A stretch of 64,000 bases of DNA from Methanolobus tindarius DSM 2278. GTDB taxonomy: Archaea; Halobacteriota; Methanosarcinia; Methanosarcinales; Methanosarcinaceae. The stretch spans positions 1,772,879 through 1,836,878 of the forward strand of contig NZ_AZAJ01000001.1 in the NCBI RefSeq assembly GCF_000504205.1. Reading direction: 5' to 3'. This document shows, one piece after another, positions 17,892-26,502 of the stretch (the stretch's first letter is position 1; every line of letters begins with the position of its first letter). The position numbers and the translations under genes are program-made. The notes below the pieces were generated by a model. The model saw only the letters and a program-made list of their open reading frames with translations. It ran no database searches and was not told where the DNA came from.

Positions 17892-18530
17892 TCATTGTTT
17901 TGTCCTGAGGATATACACACAGCACATTGCAACTATGGCTATTATTGCACCGTTCTGCCCGGTTTTCGGACTTTCTTCTTCAGATGTGGTTTCCATATCA
18001 ATTTCCTGAGTCTCCATTTCCACATCACCGACTGCTATCTCTGAATTTATTATTGTTACTGGTAGCTTGTCTCCTGCAGAGTTGGTAATAACTACATTTT
18101 TCATCTCAAGACCAGTAATTCCGGAATTGTCCTTTGCCTGAAGCTTGATGGTGGCAAAAACATCTCTGTCAAGCATGGTATCATCTCCCATTATTACTGA
18201 ATAGATATTGGTTACAGTTCCGAGTTCATTGTCTATTGTTCCTTTTGAGAATATTGTGCTTTCTCCGCCCTGCTTGAAGAAGTTGCCTTCGGTTATGGAT
18301 ACTACTTCTACAAGTGTGGGGTCATATGCCAGTTGCATCTCTGCACCGGAAACATTGGCATCACTTTCTATCATTATATCAAGCGTGAATTCTTCGTTTT
18401 CCTCAACCTGTAATTGTGATGGGCTCAGGGTAACTGCTATCTCCGCACTTGCAGTCCCTGCGAGTAACAAGCTTAAAAGAATAAATAAAGAAACGGTTGT
18501 GAATATCCTGCATTGTCTGATATATGGAAT
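17892..18530 (-). CDS. Secreted cohesin-domain protein with C-terminal anchor (probable AUU start)
   Basis: A cohesin-like beta-sandwich (about residues 32-160: VTLSPSQLQVEENEEF, AEMQLAYDPTLVEV) is followed by an acidic linker, SPKTGQNG and a C-terminal hydrophobic helix with basic end, so an exported, membrane-anchored protein of 212 aa is likely. The first usual start codon in frame is TTG at 18470, in the middle of an evident signal peptide (VSLFILLSLLLAGTASA). The frame is open further up, and ATT at 18530 has an excellent ribosome site (AGGTGATC at 18540-18533, 7 bases from AGG to the codon), giving a complete signal peptide. No dockerin partner is seen in the window. Confidence 0.75.
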   Translation of the reverse strand: MPYIRQCRIFTTVSLFILLSLLLAGTASAEIAVTLSPSQLQVEENEEFTLDIMIESDANVSGAEMQLAYDPTLVEVVSITEGNFFKQGGESTIFSKGTIDNELGTVTNIYSVIMGDDTMLDRDVFATIKLQAKDNSGITGLEMKNVVITNSAGDKLPVTIINSEIAVGDVEMETQEIDMETTSEEESPKTGQNGAIIAIVAMCCVYILRTKQ

Positions 18531-18615
18531 ATGATCACCTTCAATTATTCTATATAATTATTGGTGAGTTATTATATTAAAAACATTGCAGGTAATATCC
18601 CTGGTGAATTGGTCT

Positions 18616-19590
18616 TCACATCCATTCATAGTGCCTTGCAACTTCGGTATTGAAATTATACATGAGGCTGTTTTCAACATAACCAAAGAAAAGGCATTTC
18701 TGGCAATTATGGGCTTTCTCTTTTCGGAGGTCCTTTGTCCTTTCCCAAAACTTTGCAATACCTTCGTTGATGTGTCCGATTTGTTCCCGATATACCCTGC
18801 AGTTTTCTATACTGCCATCGGCCGTTACGTCAAGTATAATGTCATTTGCATGGCAGGTAAAATCAGGTTTCAGGTCACGGACCATTTTAAGATATGTATA
18901 AGAGTTAATTATCGGATAAGCTTCCTTTTTCATCTCGATTATCCTGTCTACGGTCTGATGATATTTTGCGATATCTCGAATTCCCATTCTGTTCCATGTG
19001 TCTGTTTCTATTCCCTGGAATTCGTACATTGGCTCGAATGATATTTTCACATGCAGGTCTTTTGCCATTGTTATGAGTTCTTCGATATCCTCTAGATTCT
19101 TTCCGCTGATTACGCAATTAAGGAGAAGTGGATTTTCAATTCTGTCTTTTGCTTTAAGGATTCCTGGCATTATCCTGTCAAGATCAACACCTCTGATATC
19201 CTTGTAACTGGAGGTCCCATCAACAGAAACAGAAAGATAGTCAAGGTCTGTGAGTTCATCTATCCGTTTTTCAAGTAAAAGTCCATTGGTTATGAGGGAT
19301 GTTACCATTCCAATGCTTTTAGCATGAGCCAGAATTTCAGGAAGATCTTTCCTGAGAAGTGGTTCCACTGTCCATGCATTATATACAAGAATTCCAAAAT
19401 CTCTGGCTTCATCAAGAAGTTTGAAGATGTCCTGGAGTTCCATCTCCGAACCTTCTGTTTTCCAGTACTCGCAGAATGAACATTTCATGTTACATCTGGA
19501 ATTGATGGCATGGGACAACACAAAGGGACGTTTTCTGATATGCATTTGCCAGACAGCTTTTGCAGCAATGAATGGTGAATATTTAGCCAT
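18616..19590 (-). CDS. Radical SAM protein of unknown substrate
   Basis: The radical SAM cluster motif CNMKCSFC is at about residues 33-40, followed by barrel sequence with LITNGLLL, YLSVSVDGTSSYKDIRG and LNCVISGKN. A C-terminal pair CQKC near residue 296, with CRVY upstream, suggests an auxiliary metal or SPASM-like site. At 324 aa it resembles the MoaA/PqqE/HpnH group, and the SVDG stretch is typical of it. No partner gene or peptide substrate is adjacent, so I give no reaction. It is on the minus strand, divergent from cbiM, and separated from the cohesin gene by about 85 AT-rich bases. Confidence 0.85.
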   Translation of the reverse strand: MAKYSPFIAAKAVWQMHIRKRPFVLSHAINSRCNMKCSFCEYWKTEGSEMELQDIFKLLDEARDFGILVYNAWTVEPLLRKDLPEILAHAKSIGMVTSLITNGLLLEKRIDELTDLDYLSVSVDGTSSYKDIRGVDLDRIMPGILKAKDRIENPLLLNCVISGKNLEDIEELITMAKDLHVKISFEPMYEFQGIETDTWNRMGIRDIAKYHQTVDRIIEMKKEAYPIINSYTYLKMVRDLKPDFTCHANDIILDVTADGSIENCRVYREQIGHINEGIAKFWERTKDLRKEKAHNCQKCLFFGYVENSLMYNFNTEVARHYEWM

Positions 19591-19692
19591 AGTGATTATC
19601 CGTTTTTATTGTTCTACCACTTTCTATTTTATATATCTTGGTTTTGATGATTCGGGAAAAGGTAATACGAATATTAATGATGTTAGTTCATT

Positions 19693-19706
19693 AAGTATAT
19701 ATACTT
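19693..19706. promoter_or_regulatory. Palindrome between radical SAM gene and cbiM
   Basis: AAGTATATATACTT is a perfect 14-base palindrome in the divergent intergenic region, 75 bases before the cbiM start. It can be a TATA box usable in either direction or a repressor site overlapping one. It does not match the spaced NikR site known from bacteria. Confidence 0.4.
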
Positions 19707-19780
19707 CCTAGTGTGTATCCACAAGTGTTACAAAATAGGACTATTTTCATATCATGTTTATAACTTAATGAGGATTTAAA

Positions 19781-20431
19781 ATGCATATTCCGGATTCCTT
19801 TATACCAATTGGTCAGGCAATTGTTTATTGGGTGATTGCTCTGCCTTTCATATTTATGTCCCTCAAATGGGCTAGAAAAGAACTTGATGACATGAAAGTG
19901 CCCATTCTCGCAGCACTTGCAGCAGGCATATTTGCCATACAGGCATTGAACATTCCAATCGGGATGGGTACCAGTGGTCACATGGTTGGTGCAGTCCTTG
20001 TTTCCATTATATTTGGAAGTCCGTTTGCAGGCGTTCTCGTACTTACACTTGTGCTACTGGTTCAGGGTTTCATTTTTGGTGACGGAGGAATCACAACAAT
20101 GGGTGTAAACATCTTTAATATGGGTGTCATCTCCGGTTTCACTGGATACTACCTGTTTGTTGCACTGAAGAACAAGATCGGTATCAAATCAGCTTCGTTT
20201 GTAGGTGCATGGATTGGTCTTCTGGTCTCTGCTCTTGCCTGTGCGGTTGAAATGTCAATTGCAGGTACATTCCCACTTGTAGCAGGTCTTACAACAATGG
20301 GTCTTTACCATCTGATCATCGGTGTAGTTGGTGAAGGTCTCATTACAGCAATTGTGATCACAGCAATTGAAAAGTCAAGACCTGATCTTTTAGATTCATC
20401 AGTTACAAATTCAAAAGGTGTGAGGGCATGA
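19781..20431 (+). CDS. cbiM: CbiM/NikM, substrate-binding membrane subunit of ECF cobalt/nickel transporter
   Basis: The integral membrane S-component that selects Co2+ or Ni2+. The N-terminus MHIPDSFIP has the Met-His start whose amino group and His ligate the metal in this family. Six to seven membrane helices follow, with the family stretches IGMGTSGHMVGAVL, LVLLVQGFIFGDGGITTMGVNIFNMGV and VVGEGLITA. The length of 216 aa is normal. A GAGG ribosome site precedes the ATG. Its stop overlaps the start of the N subunit by 4 bases. Cobalt and nickel cannot be told apart from sequence alone; methanogens need both. Confidence 0.93.
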   Translation: MHIPDSFIPIGQAIVYWVIALPFIFMSLKWARKELDDMKVPILAALAAGIFAIQALNIPIGMGTSGHMVGAVLVSIIFGSPFAGVLVLTLVLLVQGFIFGDGGITTMGVNIFNMGVISGFTGYYLFVALKNKIGIKSASFVGAWIGLLVSALACAVEMSIAGTFPLVAGLTTMGLYHLIIGVVGEGLITAIVITAIEKSRPDLLDSSVTNSKGVRA

Positions 20432-20742
20432 GTGTGACAGCAGGTTCCAATATGAACATGAAATTCCTTTATGCAGGAATTGCCATTGCTTTGTTGATTG
20501 CTATTGCAGCTCCTTTCCTGGCATCTTCAGATCCCGACGGTCTTGAAAGTGCAGCAGGGAGTGTTGTGGAAGAATCAAAATTAGCTGAAATGGAAGAATC
20601 AGCTCCTTTTCTAGAGTCTCCAATGCCGGATTATGCAATTGCAGGACAGGGCAAAATGGGTGAGGTAATTGCAGTGGTTGCAGGTACTATCCTTGTTCTT
20701 GGCATCAGTTTCGTATTAGGGAAAGCAATGAAGAAGGAATAA
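20428..20742 (+). CDS. CbiN/NikN-like small membrane subunit with PDGLE motif
   Basis: A 104-aa protein with two membrane helices (about residues 12-31 and 80-97) and a periplasm-facing loop carrying SSDPDGLE, the PDGLE signature of the N subunits of cobalt and nickel ECF transporters. It begins inside the cbiM stop codon, so M and N are made together. After it comes a run of pyrimidines (20743-20780) that may terminate transcription and also separates it from the convergent Q gene. The gene could equally be called cbiN or nikN. Confidence 0.88.
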   Translation: MSVTAGSNMNMKFLYAGIAIALLIAIAAPFLASSDPDGLESAAGSVVEESKLAEMEESAPFLESPMPDYAIAGQGKMGEVIAVVAGTILVLGISFVLGKAMKKE

Positions 20743-20788
20743 TTATTTTCCTTTCTTTCCTTCCTTTCTTTTTTTCTCCATTTTATTC
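20743..20788 (+). terminator. Pyrimidine-rich terminator between convergent transporter genes
   Basis: A tract of C and T, with TTTCCTTTCTTTCC, then poly-T, directly follows the stop of the N subunit. Oligo-T tracts end transcription in archaea without needing a hairpin. Confidence 0.5.
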
Positions 20789-21595
20789 TCAGGCTAAAAA
20801 AGCCACAACCATTATTCCAATGGTAATCATCGAGAACAGAATATCACTTGTTTTCAGCTTGTTTTTATGCACATATATTTTATCTGCACTTGAATACCCT
20901 CTGCATAACATACTGATATAAGTTCTTTCACCCTGTTCGTATGAACGAATGAATAATGAACTGATGGTGTATGCAACCTGTTCGAGTATCCACTTATGTG
21001 GTACATCCTTGTTCCATAAGTAGAACAGACGAGTCTTCTGTGCAACTCTGATACGTTTAAGGATGATCCAGAATACGAAAAGGTATCTGACCATCATTGA
21101 TAGGATGAGTGTAAATTCTGCTGGCATTCCAAGACGCCTTGCAGAAGTTACCATGTCGTTCATTTTCATAGTAGATGACATTAGTACAATTGCAGTGATG
21201 CAGACAATATATTTTGCAAGAAGTATGAGACCAAAAGATATGCCTTCATAGGTTACTGTTATGCCCAACGGGAGATCAAGCGGATAAACTGTGAATGAGT
21301 CTATAAATGGTTGTCTGACAAAAGGTTGTATCAGGACTATGGCAAGTCCAAATGGCAGTATTGAAAGAAATCTCATTATGGTATAAACTGGATTAAGTCT
21401 TGCAATTGCCATAAGTGTTATTATATAAAGCTCCAGAATTATCAGCTTTGAGAAATTTGTCTCATCCATGCGTGGCAAACTTACTGCAAAAACGATAATT
21501 GCAATGACTGCAAGTATCTTTGCTCTCCCATCAAGTCTGTGGATGGGGCTATTCTTGTATGCTTCCCTTTCAATGTCCGTGAGTGTGATTTCCAT
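20789..21595 (-). CDS. cbiQ: CbiQ/NikQ, transmembrane (T) component of ECF transporter
   Basis: The T-component couples the ATPase to the S-component. The 268 aa begin with a short cytoplasmic stretch (SPIHRLDGRAKIL, typical of the family) and contain about five membrane helices. The coupling helices with the Ala-Arg-Gly type motif appear as TSARRLGMP and SMLCRGYSS. It is on the minus strand, immediately after cbiO (11-base gap), so cbiO-cbiQ form an operon that converges with cbiM-cbiN. A stop and T-rich sequence separate them. Confidence 0.92.
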   Translation of the reverse strand: MEITLTDIEREAYKNSPIHRLDGRAKILAVIAIIVFAVSLPRMDETNFSKLIILELYIITLMAIARLNPVYTIMRFLSILPFGLAIVLIQPFVRQPFIDSFTVYPLDLPLGITVTYEGISFGLILLAKYIVCITAIVLMSSTMKMNDMVTSARRLGMPAEFTLILSMMVRYLFVFWIILKRIRVAQKTRLFYLWNKDVPHKWILEQVAYTISSLFIRSYEQGERTYISMLCRGYSSADKIYVHKNKLKTSDILFSMITIGIMVVAFLA

Positions 21596-21606
21596 TGGCA
21601 GGCCTT

Positions 21607-22449
21607 TTATTTATTATTAATAAGTCGAATGATCTCATCCTTTGCATCAGGTGGTGTGATCTTTATATCAGCATCAAACCCTGATTCCTGAAGTAATTCG
21701 AATACCTCTGCAATACGCGGCATTCTAAGGTGGGCATTTTCAAGCAACTCATGTTTTTTGAATATCTCTTTTGCAGTCCCTCTGGCTTCTATCCTGCCGT
21801 GATGCATAATATAGACCACGTCTGCAAAAAGAGGAACAATATCTACATCATGCGTTGAAAGAATGACCGTTATGCCGAACTTTTTGTTCATGCCATCGAT
21901 TATTTTCATTATATTCTCGGCACTCTGGGGGTCAAGTCCTGCGGTTGGTTCGTCAAGTACAACAACTTCCGGTTGCATTGCAAGCACTCCTGCAATAGCC
22001 ACCAGTTTCTTCTGTCCTCCACTGAGGTGATGTGGTGAACGTTCTTCAAAACCTGAAAGGTTTACAAGTTCCAGAGCTTTCTTCACTCTATTGTTCACTT
22101 CTTCCATATCAAGACCCATGTTAATTGGTCCGAAAGCCACATCCTGCTCAATTGTCGGCGCAAGAATCTGGTCATCAGGATTCTGAAAAACGATGCCCAC
22201 TGTGTGGCGTACTGTCCTGATGTTCTTCTTTGATATCTGCTCCCCTTTTACAAGTATTTCTCCGGATGCAGGTTTTAATATCCCGTTGAGATGTTTGAAA
22301 AGTGTGGATTTGCCTGCTCCGTTTGCTCCCAGAATTGCTATCTTCTCCCCAGGATAAAGGTCAAGGTCTATGTTGTCAAGAGCTTTTGTTTTGCTGCTTG
22401 CATAAAAATAGGATACTCCTTTTAGCTGAACTATGGGTTTTTGGTTCAT
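21607..22449 (-). CDS. cbiO: CbiO/NikO, ATPase of ECF cobalt/nickel transporter
   Basis: The ABC ATPase of the transporter. Walker A GANGAGKST is near residues 35-43, Q-loop VFQNPDDQ, signature LSGGQKKLVAIAG and Walker B VVVLDEPTAGLD, with the switch His in STHDVD. The C-terminal 40 residues are the usual ECF ATPase extension. The frame extends to TTG 22470, but the ATG at 22449 begins the natural family start (MNQKPIVQLKGVSY). It is first in the minus-strand pair cbiO-cbiQ. Confidence 0.93.
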   Translation of the reverse strand: MNQKPIVQLKGVSYFYASSKTKALDNIDLDLYPGEKIAILGANGAGKSTLFKHLNGILKPASGEILVKGEQISKKNIRTVRHTVGIVFQNPDDQILAPTIEQDVAFGPINMGLDMEEVNNRVKKALELVNLSGFEERSPHHLSGGQKKLVAIAGVLAMQPEVVVLDEPTAGLDPQSAENIMKIIDGMNKKFGITVILSTHDVDIVPLFADVVYIMHHGRIEARGTAKEIFKKHELLENAHLRMPRIAEVFELLQESGFDADIKITPPDAKDEIIRLINNK

Positions 22450-22681
22450 TTTGGTCACGCTGCTTTGCAACCGGCCAAAAAGCCTGTTTTTGACAGGGAG
22501 CTTTTCATTCTACATAAGAATCCTGTTATAAATACTTGTTTGGTGTTACCAAATGAAATTATTTTTTTATTCAAGTGATTAAAAAATGAATTAGTTTTGC
22601 AGTTTTTACCTTTTTATCAGGTGACAAGAATTATTATAATGATACTAAGCTATATCTACTAACAGGACAAACATAGTATCG

Positions 22682-24313
22682 ATGTTCAGGAAGATCCGCA
22701 GGTACATTACTATTTTCAGGGTATTTTCAAAGTATAATCTTTTTAGCCTTATTTATAGTGAGGTTAACCAGTATTATGTTTCCAACAGAAGAAACCCCTG
22801 TGTACTGGATTCCAAGAACAGGGACAATGCTGTAAAACTCAGAAAAGCCCTTGAGGAATTGGGACCAACATTCATAAAACTGGGTCAGATACTTAGCAAG
22901 AGGCCTGATATTGTTCCTGCTATATATATAGAGGAACTGGGGAATCTTCAGGATAATGTGAATCCTCTTGGTTTTGATACGATGAAAGTGGCTTTTGAGG
23001 GTTTTAGTTGCAGCATTGGAACTGAGGAGATCAATGAAACTCTTGAGCATTCTAATTTTGACATTCATGAGATTTTCGATGAATTCAATACTGAGCCAAT
23101 AGCATGTGCTTCAATAGCCCAGGTCTATGAAGCAAAACTCGATGGAAAAAAGGTCGCTGTAAAGATAACAAGGCCCAATCTGATAAATACAATAAATCTT
23201 GATCTTGCAATTCTCAGTGACCTTAAACCTCTGATTGTGAAGATGCTGGGTCTGGGTAAGAATTTTGACATTGATGGTTTCCTTTATGAATTCAGTGAGC
23301 TTCTCAGCCGTGAGCTCGATCTGAGTAATGAAGCAAGGAATATCAGGCGTTTTGAAGAGAACTTTGCAGATGTGAAAGAGGTTCATGTTCCGCATATCTA
23401 TGACGATTTTTCCAATGAGAATGTTCTTGTCATGGATTATATGGAAGGCGTTACCATCAGGAAACTTTCAGATGTGTCTGCTGAAAAGAAAAAATGGTAT
23501 GCAGATATCATCAGTAAAAGTTACCTGAAACAGGTTTATATTGATGGGTTCTATCATGCTGATCCTCATAGTTCAAACATAATCCTGCAGGAGGATGGTA
23601 TTGCTTACATCGATTTTGGTGCTGTGGGTACTATTGATGATGAACTTCGGCGCAACATGCTCAACCTTTTTTATGGTATTTACAAGAAAAGACTGGATGT
23701 TGTATTTGAATCATTCATGAAGATTACGGGAATAAACAAGGAAGATATCAATGTACGTCGTTTCAAGCTGGATCTTGATGACATTATATCGAAGCAGAAT
23801 TATTCATCCGGTGAACGTCAGAGTGATAATTATGCGACCCTGGGACTGAAGTATGATCTGTCTCTTCCAACTGAGTTCTCAACACTTGAAAGGGCTCTTA
23901 TTCTCATCGAAGCTAATTGTCTTGAACTTGATCCAAGATTTAACCTGCTGGAAAATGCAAAACCTGTTATCATGAAGGTTTTGATGAAGCGGTATTCACC
24001 ATTTGAGGCTTTTGAGTACCTGCAGCTTGAAGGTGACAGGTATCTGGAAATTATCAAGGAACTGCCTCAGGGTGTCAACGATGTTATTGAGACCATCAGG
24101 GGTTATAAAATCGAAAGATTTGAAAAGAAGACCGATGAAATCAGGAAGTATAAGACAATTGATTCAATTTCAAAATATACCTTCCTTCTTGGTATTCTTC
24201 TTGCATCTTCATACTTTGCAATAAGTGGTGAAGGCTACCTGCCTGTAATGGGTATTGTGGGATTTATGAGTGCTATATTCCTTTTTGCAGTTATGTTTGT
24301 GAAGGATTCCTGA
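22682..24313 (+). CDS. ABC1/UbiB-family protein kinase-like protein
   Basis: An atypical kinase of the AarF/UbiB/ADCK group, 543 aa. The family KxGQ motif appears in GPTFIKLGQILSKRPD, and the nucleotide-binding Ala-rich loop as ACASIAQVYEAKL with Lys in VAVKITRP. Catalytic stretches are FYHADPHSSNI and YIDFGAVGTID. Two hydrophobic helices at the C-terminus (about 500-540) should anchor it in the membrane. Bacterial and mitochondrial members support ubiquinone synthesis. This organism has no ubiquinone, so a role in methanophenazine or isoprenoid lipid metabolism is an inference only. It stands alone with a leader of AT-rich sequence. Confidence 0.9.
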   Translation: MFRKIRRYITIFRVFSKYNLFSLIYSEVNQYYVSNRRNPCVLDSKNRDNAVKLRKALEELGPTFIKLGQILSKRPDIVPAIYIEELGNLQDNVNPLGFDTMKVAFEGFSCSIGTEEINETLEHSNFDIHEIFDEFNTEPIACASIAQVYEAKLDGKKVAVKITRPNLINTINLDLAILSDLKPLIVKMLGLGKNFDIDGFLYEFSELLSRELDLSNEARNIRRFEENFADVKEVHVPHIYDDFSNENVLVMDYMEGVTIRKLSDVSAEKKKWYADIISKSYLKQVYIDGFYHADPHSSNIILQEDGIAYIDFGAVGTIDDELRRNMLNLFYGIYKKRLDVVFESFMKITGINKEDINVRRFKLDLDDIISKQNYSSGERQSDNYATLGLKYDLSLPTEFSTLERALILIEANCLELDPRFNLLENAKPVIMKVLMKRYSPFEAFEYLQLEGDRYLEIIKELPQGVNDVIETIRGYKIERFEKKTDEIRKYKTIDSISKYTFLLGILLASSYFAISGEGYLPVMGIVGFMSAIFLFAVMFVKDS

Positions 24314-24436
24314 TTATTTTTTAGTTCATAGATTCAATAATTGTAAATTTTATTTATGGTCAGGTTCATACTAATTATGGGAGTAAGCAGTTAATCCTGA
24401 TTTCTGTTAACAATTAATAGGGGAAGGTGTGTTAAA

Positions 24437-25069
24437 ATCAATCATGTAAAAGGAAATAATTTTGGATGGTTATTTGGTGGAAGACACTATGATTTTTTTG
24501 CAACAATCCTTGGTTTTGGAAATACATATTACAATCAGGTAGCTGAAGCTCTTCCGCTTGAAAACAGAATGTCTGTTCTGGATCTTGGATGTGGGACTGA
24601 ATCTGTAGGTATTGCAATTTCCAGGCAGCTTGGAGGGGATGTGGAAATACATGGGCTTGATCTGTCGGGTACACAGCTGGATTATGCAGCTATAAAAAGC
24701 TCAAAATCAGGTACTTCTCTGAATCTTTATAGGGGTTCAATGGATCTTCTGCCATTTACCGATGAATCTTTTGATCTTGTAGTCACTTCTGTGGCATTCT
24801 GTGAGACAACGTCTGAAGTACGAAAGGGTGCTATCAGGGAAGTTTCTCGTGTTCTAAAGGACAAGTCCTGTTTTGCAATTGTTGATTGTGCAAAACCAAT
24901 AATGGGACTTGATACTGTAATGATGCTTCCTTTCTTTATGTTTAAAGAAACAGCTGAAAGCTGGAATAATCATTATCCTGATATTTGCAGGGAAAACAAC
25001 CTGATTCTTGAAAATGAGATTTATATCAAATCTTATGTAAAATGCCAGCTTTACCGGAAAGCTGATTAA
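24437..25069 (+). CDS. Class I SAM-dependent methyltransferase (probable non-AUG start)
   Basis: A UbiE-like methyltransferase. The SAM motif VLDLGCGTESVG follows an N-terminal helix region with GGRHYDFFATILGFGNTYY, which belongs to the family and lies upstream of the first ATG at 24569. Between the in-frame stop at 24398 and that ATG there is no ATG, GTG or TTG in frame. A clear ribosome site GGGGAAGGTG (24420-24429) lies 9 bases before ATC 24437, the most likely start, giving 210 aa. GTT at 24431 is less well spaced. Motifs LLPFTDESFDLVV and EVSRVLKDKSCF-like sequence follow. Alternatives are a lost start codon (pseudogene) or a sequencing error. Substrate unknown. Confidence 0.7.
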   Translation: MNHVKGNNFGWLFGGRHYDFFATILGFGNTYYNQVAEALPLENRMSVLDLGCGTESVGIAISRQLGGDVEIHGLDLSGTQLDYAAIKSSKSGTSLNLYRGSMDLLPFTDESFDLVVTSVAFCETTSEVRKGAIREVSRVLKDKSCFAIVDCAKPIMGLDTVMMLPFFMFKETAESWNNHYPDICRENNLILENEIYIKSYVKCQLYRKAD

Positions 25070-25081
25070 AAAAAGAATATG

Positions 25082-25103
25082 TTGTCCGCACAAAGGCGGA
25101 CAA
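25082..25103 (-). terminator. Terminator of the ribosomal protein operon
   Basis: TTGTCCGC (25082-25089) and GCGGACAA (25096-25103) pair perfectly around a 6-base loop. On the minus strand the hairpin is followed by CATATTCTTTTTTT, a good terminator for the operon ending in rpl12. It may also serve the convergent methyltransferase gene. Confidence 0.75.
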
Positions 25104-25115
25104 GAAGTAGTTTGT

Positions 25116-25424
25116 TTATCCGAAAAGTGCTCCGAGACCAGCCATGCCGCTCTCTTCTGCTGCATCGTCTTCTTCTTCTTCAGCTGCTTCTTCTTCTGCT
25201 GGAGCTGCCTCTGCTGCTGCAGGTGCTGCTGCTGCAGGTGCTGCTGCGACTGCTGCTGTTGCCATTGCTTCCTCGATGTCTACGCCATCAAGAGCTGCGA
25301 CAAGTGCTTTTGCACGTGCGTCGTCGACGTCTATGCCAGCTGCCTGGAGTACTGCTGTTACTGCTTCTTCTGTAATGTCTTTGCCTGCTTTATAGAGTAA
25401 AAGTGCTGCATATATGTATTCCAT
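25116..25424 (-). CDS. rpl12: Ribosomal protein P1/L12
   Basis: Stalk protein of the large subunit, which recruits translation factors. The N-terminal dimerisation domain has [20 protein letters not shown] and [21 protein letters not shown]. An Ala-rich hinge and an acidic linker follow, and the conserved C-terminal factor-binding tail [10 protein letters not shown] is the same as in the P0 protein next door. Length 102 aa is normal. The ribosome site AGGTGAT precedes the ATG. It is the last gene of the operon, before a hairpin terminator. Confidence 0.97.
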   Translation of the reverse strand: MEYIYAALLLYKAGKDITEEAVTAVLQAAGIDVDDARAKALVAALDGVDIEEAMATAAVAAAPAAAAPAAAEAAPAEEEAAEEEEDDAAEESGMAGLGALFG

Positions 25425-25478
25425 GTGAAATCACCTTTTATTTATATCAAAGTAAATTTTGTAGTTTGTAAATTCTGA

Positions 25479-26501
25479 TTATCCAAAGAGTGCTCCAAGT
25501 CCGGCCATGCCGTCTTCTTCAGATGACTCTTCTTCTTGTTCTTCTTCCTTCTCTTCTTCTTCAACAGTTTCCGCTGGGGCTGCTGCAGCTGCGCTTGCTG
25601 CCGCACCAAGTGCTTCCTTTAGTTCATCGTCAACTGCTTCTTCATTGTTAGCAGATGCAATTGATGCAACTGAAAGCATTTCGGACTGTGCTTTTCCAAG
25701 AAGCACATCGACGATGCCTGGTTCCAGTACCACTGCGTTGACACCAAGGTTTCGTGACTCTGTGGTTGCTTTTGCAATGAGTGTCTTGATGTTTTCTTCA
25801 GTTGGATATGCTGCGAACACGGATGTGTTGAATGCCTGCTGTGCTGCCAGCACAATGTCTGAGAAGTATTTGTCTTCGTCGATAGCCAGTACATCTGGTG
25901 TGAAGATCATTCCGTTCTCAAAGGCTGCTCTGAGGTCAAGACCTACTTCCATTGGATAGATCTCAAGTCTTGTAAGCATTGCAGCGAGTTTCTGTGAAAC
26001 TGCTTCGCCTTCTTTTGCTACGGCCTTTGTTTCTCTGATTACCACCTTTCCACCGTCGATAGCTGCAGGAATTCCTGCTGCCTGCATATCTCCGAGTATT
26101 GGTCCTGGTGGGAATGATGTTGGGCCCTTTTCGACGATAATGTCACGAGGTGCAATTGCACCTGCTTTGATTGGGGATGGGCTCTTGCTCTTTTCCAGTG
26201 TCTTGAACAGCTTGAATGGGTTCTGCTCTGTGAATACAAGGGCGGTCTGTACGTCTACGTACTCTTCCATGTCCTTTACTTCACTGGATTCGTCAAGTGC
26301 TCTTCTGATAAGTGTGTTTCTCGCAACTTTCAAAACAGCCTTGCCTTTAAGATCCCTTCTCATTTTCTGAAGTTGTTTTGCTGGGATTCCACCAATGCCA
26401 ATGACACCAAAAATAGGGTATTCCTTGATGAGTTCCTTGATTGCCTCAACTTCATCCTTTTTCCACTGAGGGATGTGGGTTGTGTGGTGTTCTTCAGCCA
26501 T
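25479..26501 (-). CDS. rplP0: Ribosomal protein P0 (L10)
   Basis: Base of the ribosomal stalk, which binds 23S rRNA and holds the L12 dimers. N-terminal RNA-binding domain with IPQWKKDEVEAIKELI and FGVIGIGGIPAKQLQKMRRDL, then the archaeal insertion domain (GAIAPRDIIVEKGPTSFPPG), helical L12-binding spine and acidic C-terminus ending [10 protein letters not shown]. At 340 aa the length is typical for archaea. It lies one base after the rpl1 stop, so translation is coupled. Confidence 0.97.
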   Translation of the reverse strand: MAEEHHTTHIPQWKKDEVEAIKELIKEYPIFGVIGIGGIPAKQLQKMRRDLKGKAVLKVARNTLIRRALDESSEVKDMEEYVDVQTALVFTEQNPFKLFKTLEKSKSPSPIKAGAIAPRDIIVEKGPTSFPPGPILGDMQAAGIPAAIDGGKVVIRETKAVAKEGEAVSQKLAAMLTRLEIYPMEVGLDLRAAFENGMIFTPDVLAIDEDKYFSDIVLAAQQAFNTSVFAAYPTEENIKTLIAKATTESRNLGVNAVVLEPGIVDVLLGKAQSEMLSVASIASANNEEAVDDELKEALGAAASAAAAAPAETVEEEEKEEEQEEESSEEDGMAGLGALFG

Positions 26502-26502
26502 T

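Noticed and set aside
18208-18534. Plus-strand ORF opposite the cohesin-domain gene
   Set aside because: Its sequence is a shadow of the cohesin gene, whose protein has a recognisable fold and signal peptide.
19591-19780. Cobalamin riboswitch upstream of cbiM
   Set aside because: No B12-box-like sequence can be seen and the region is too short; only a TATA-like palindrome is present.
25079-25375. Leu-rich plus-strand ORF opposite rpl12
   Set aside because: It is an artefact of the Ala-rich hinge of L12 read on the other strand.
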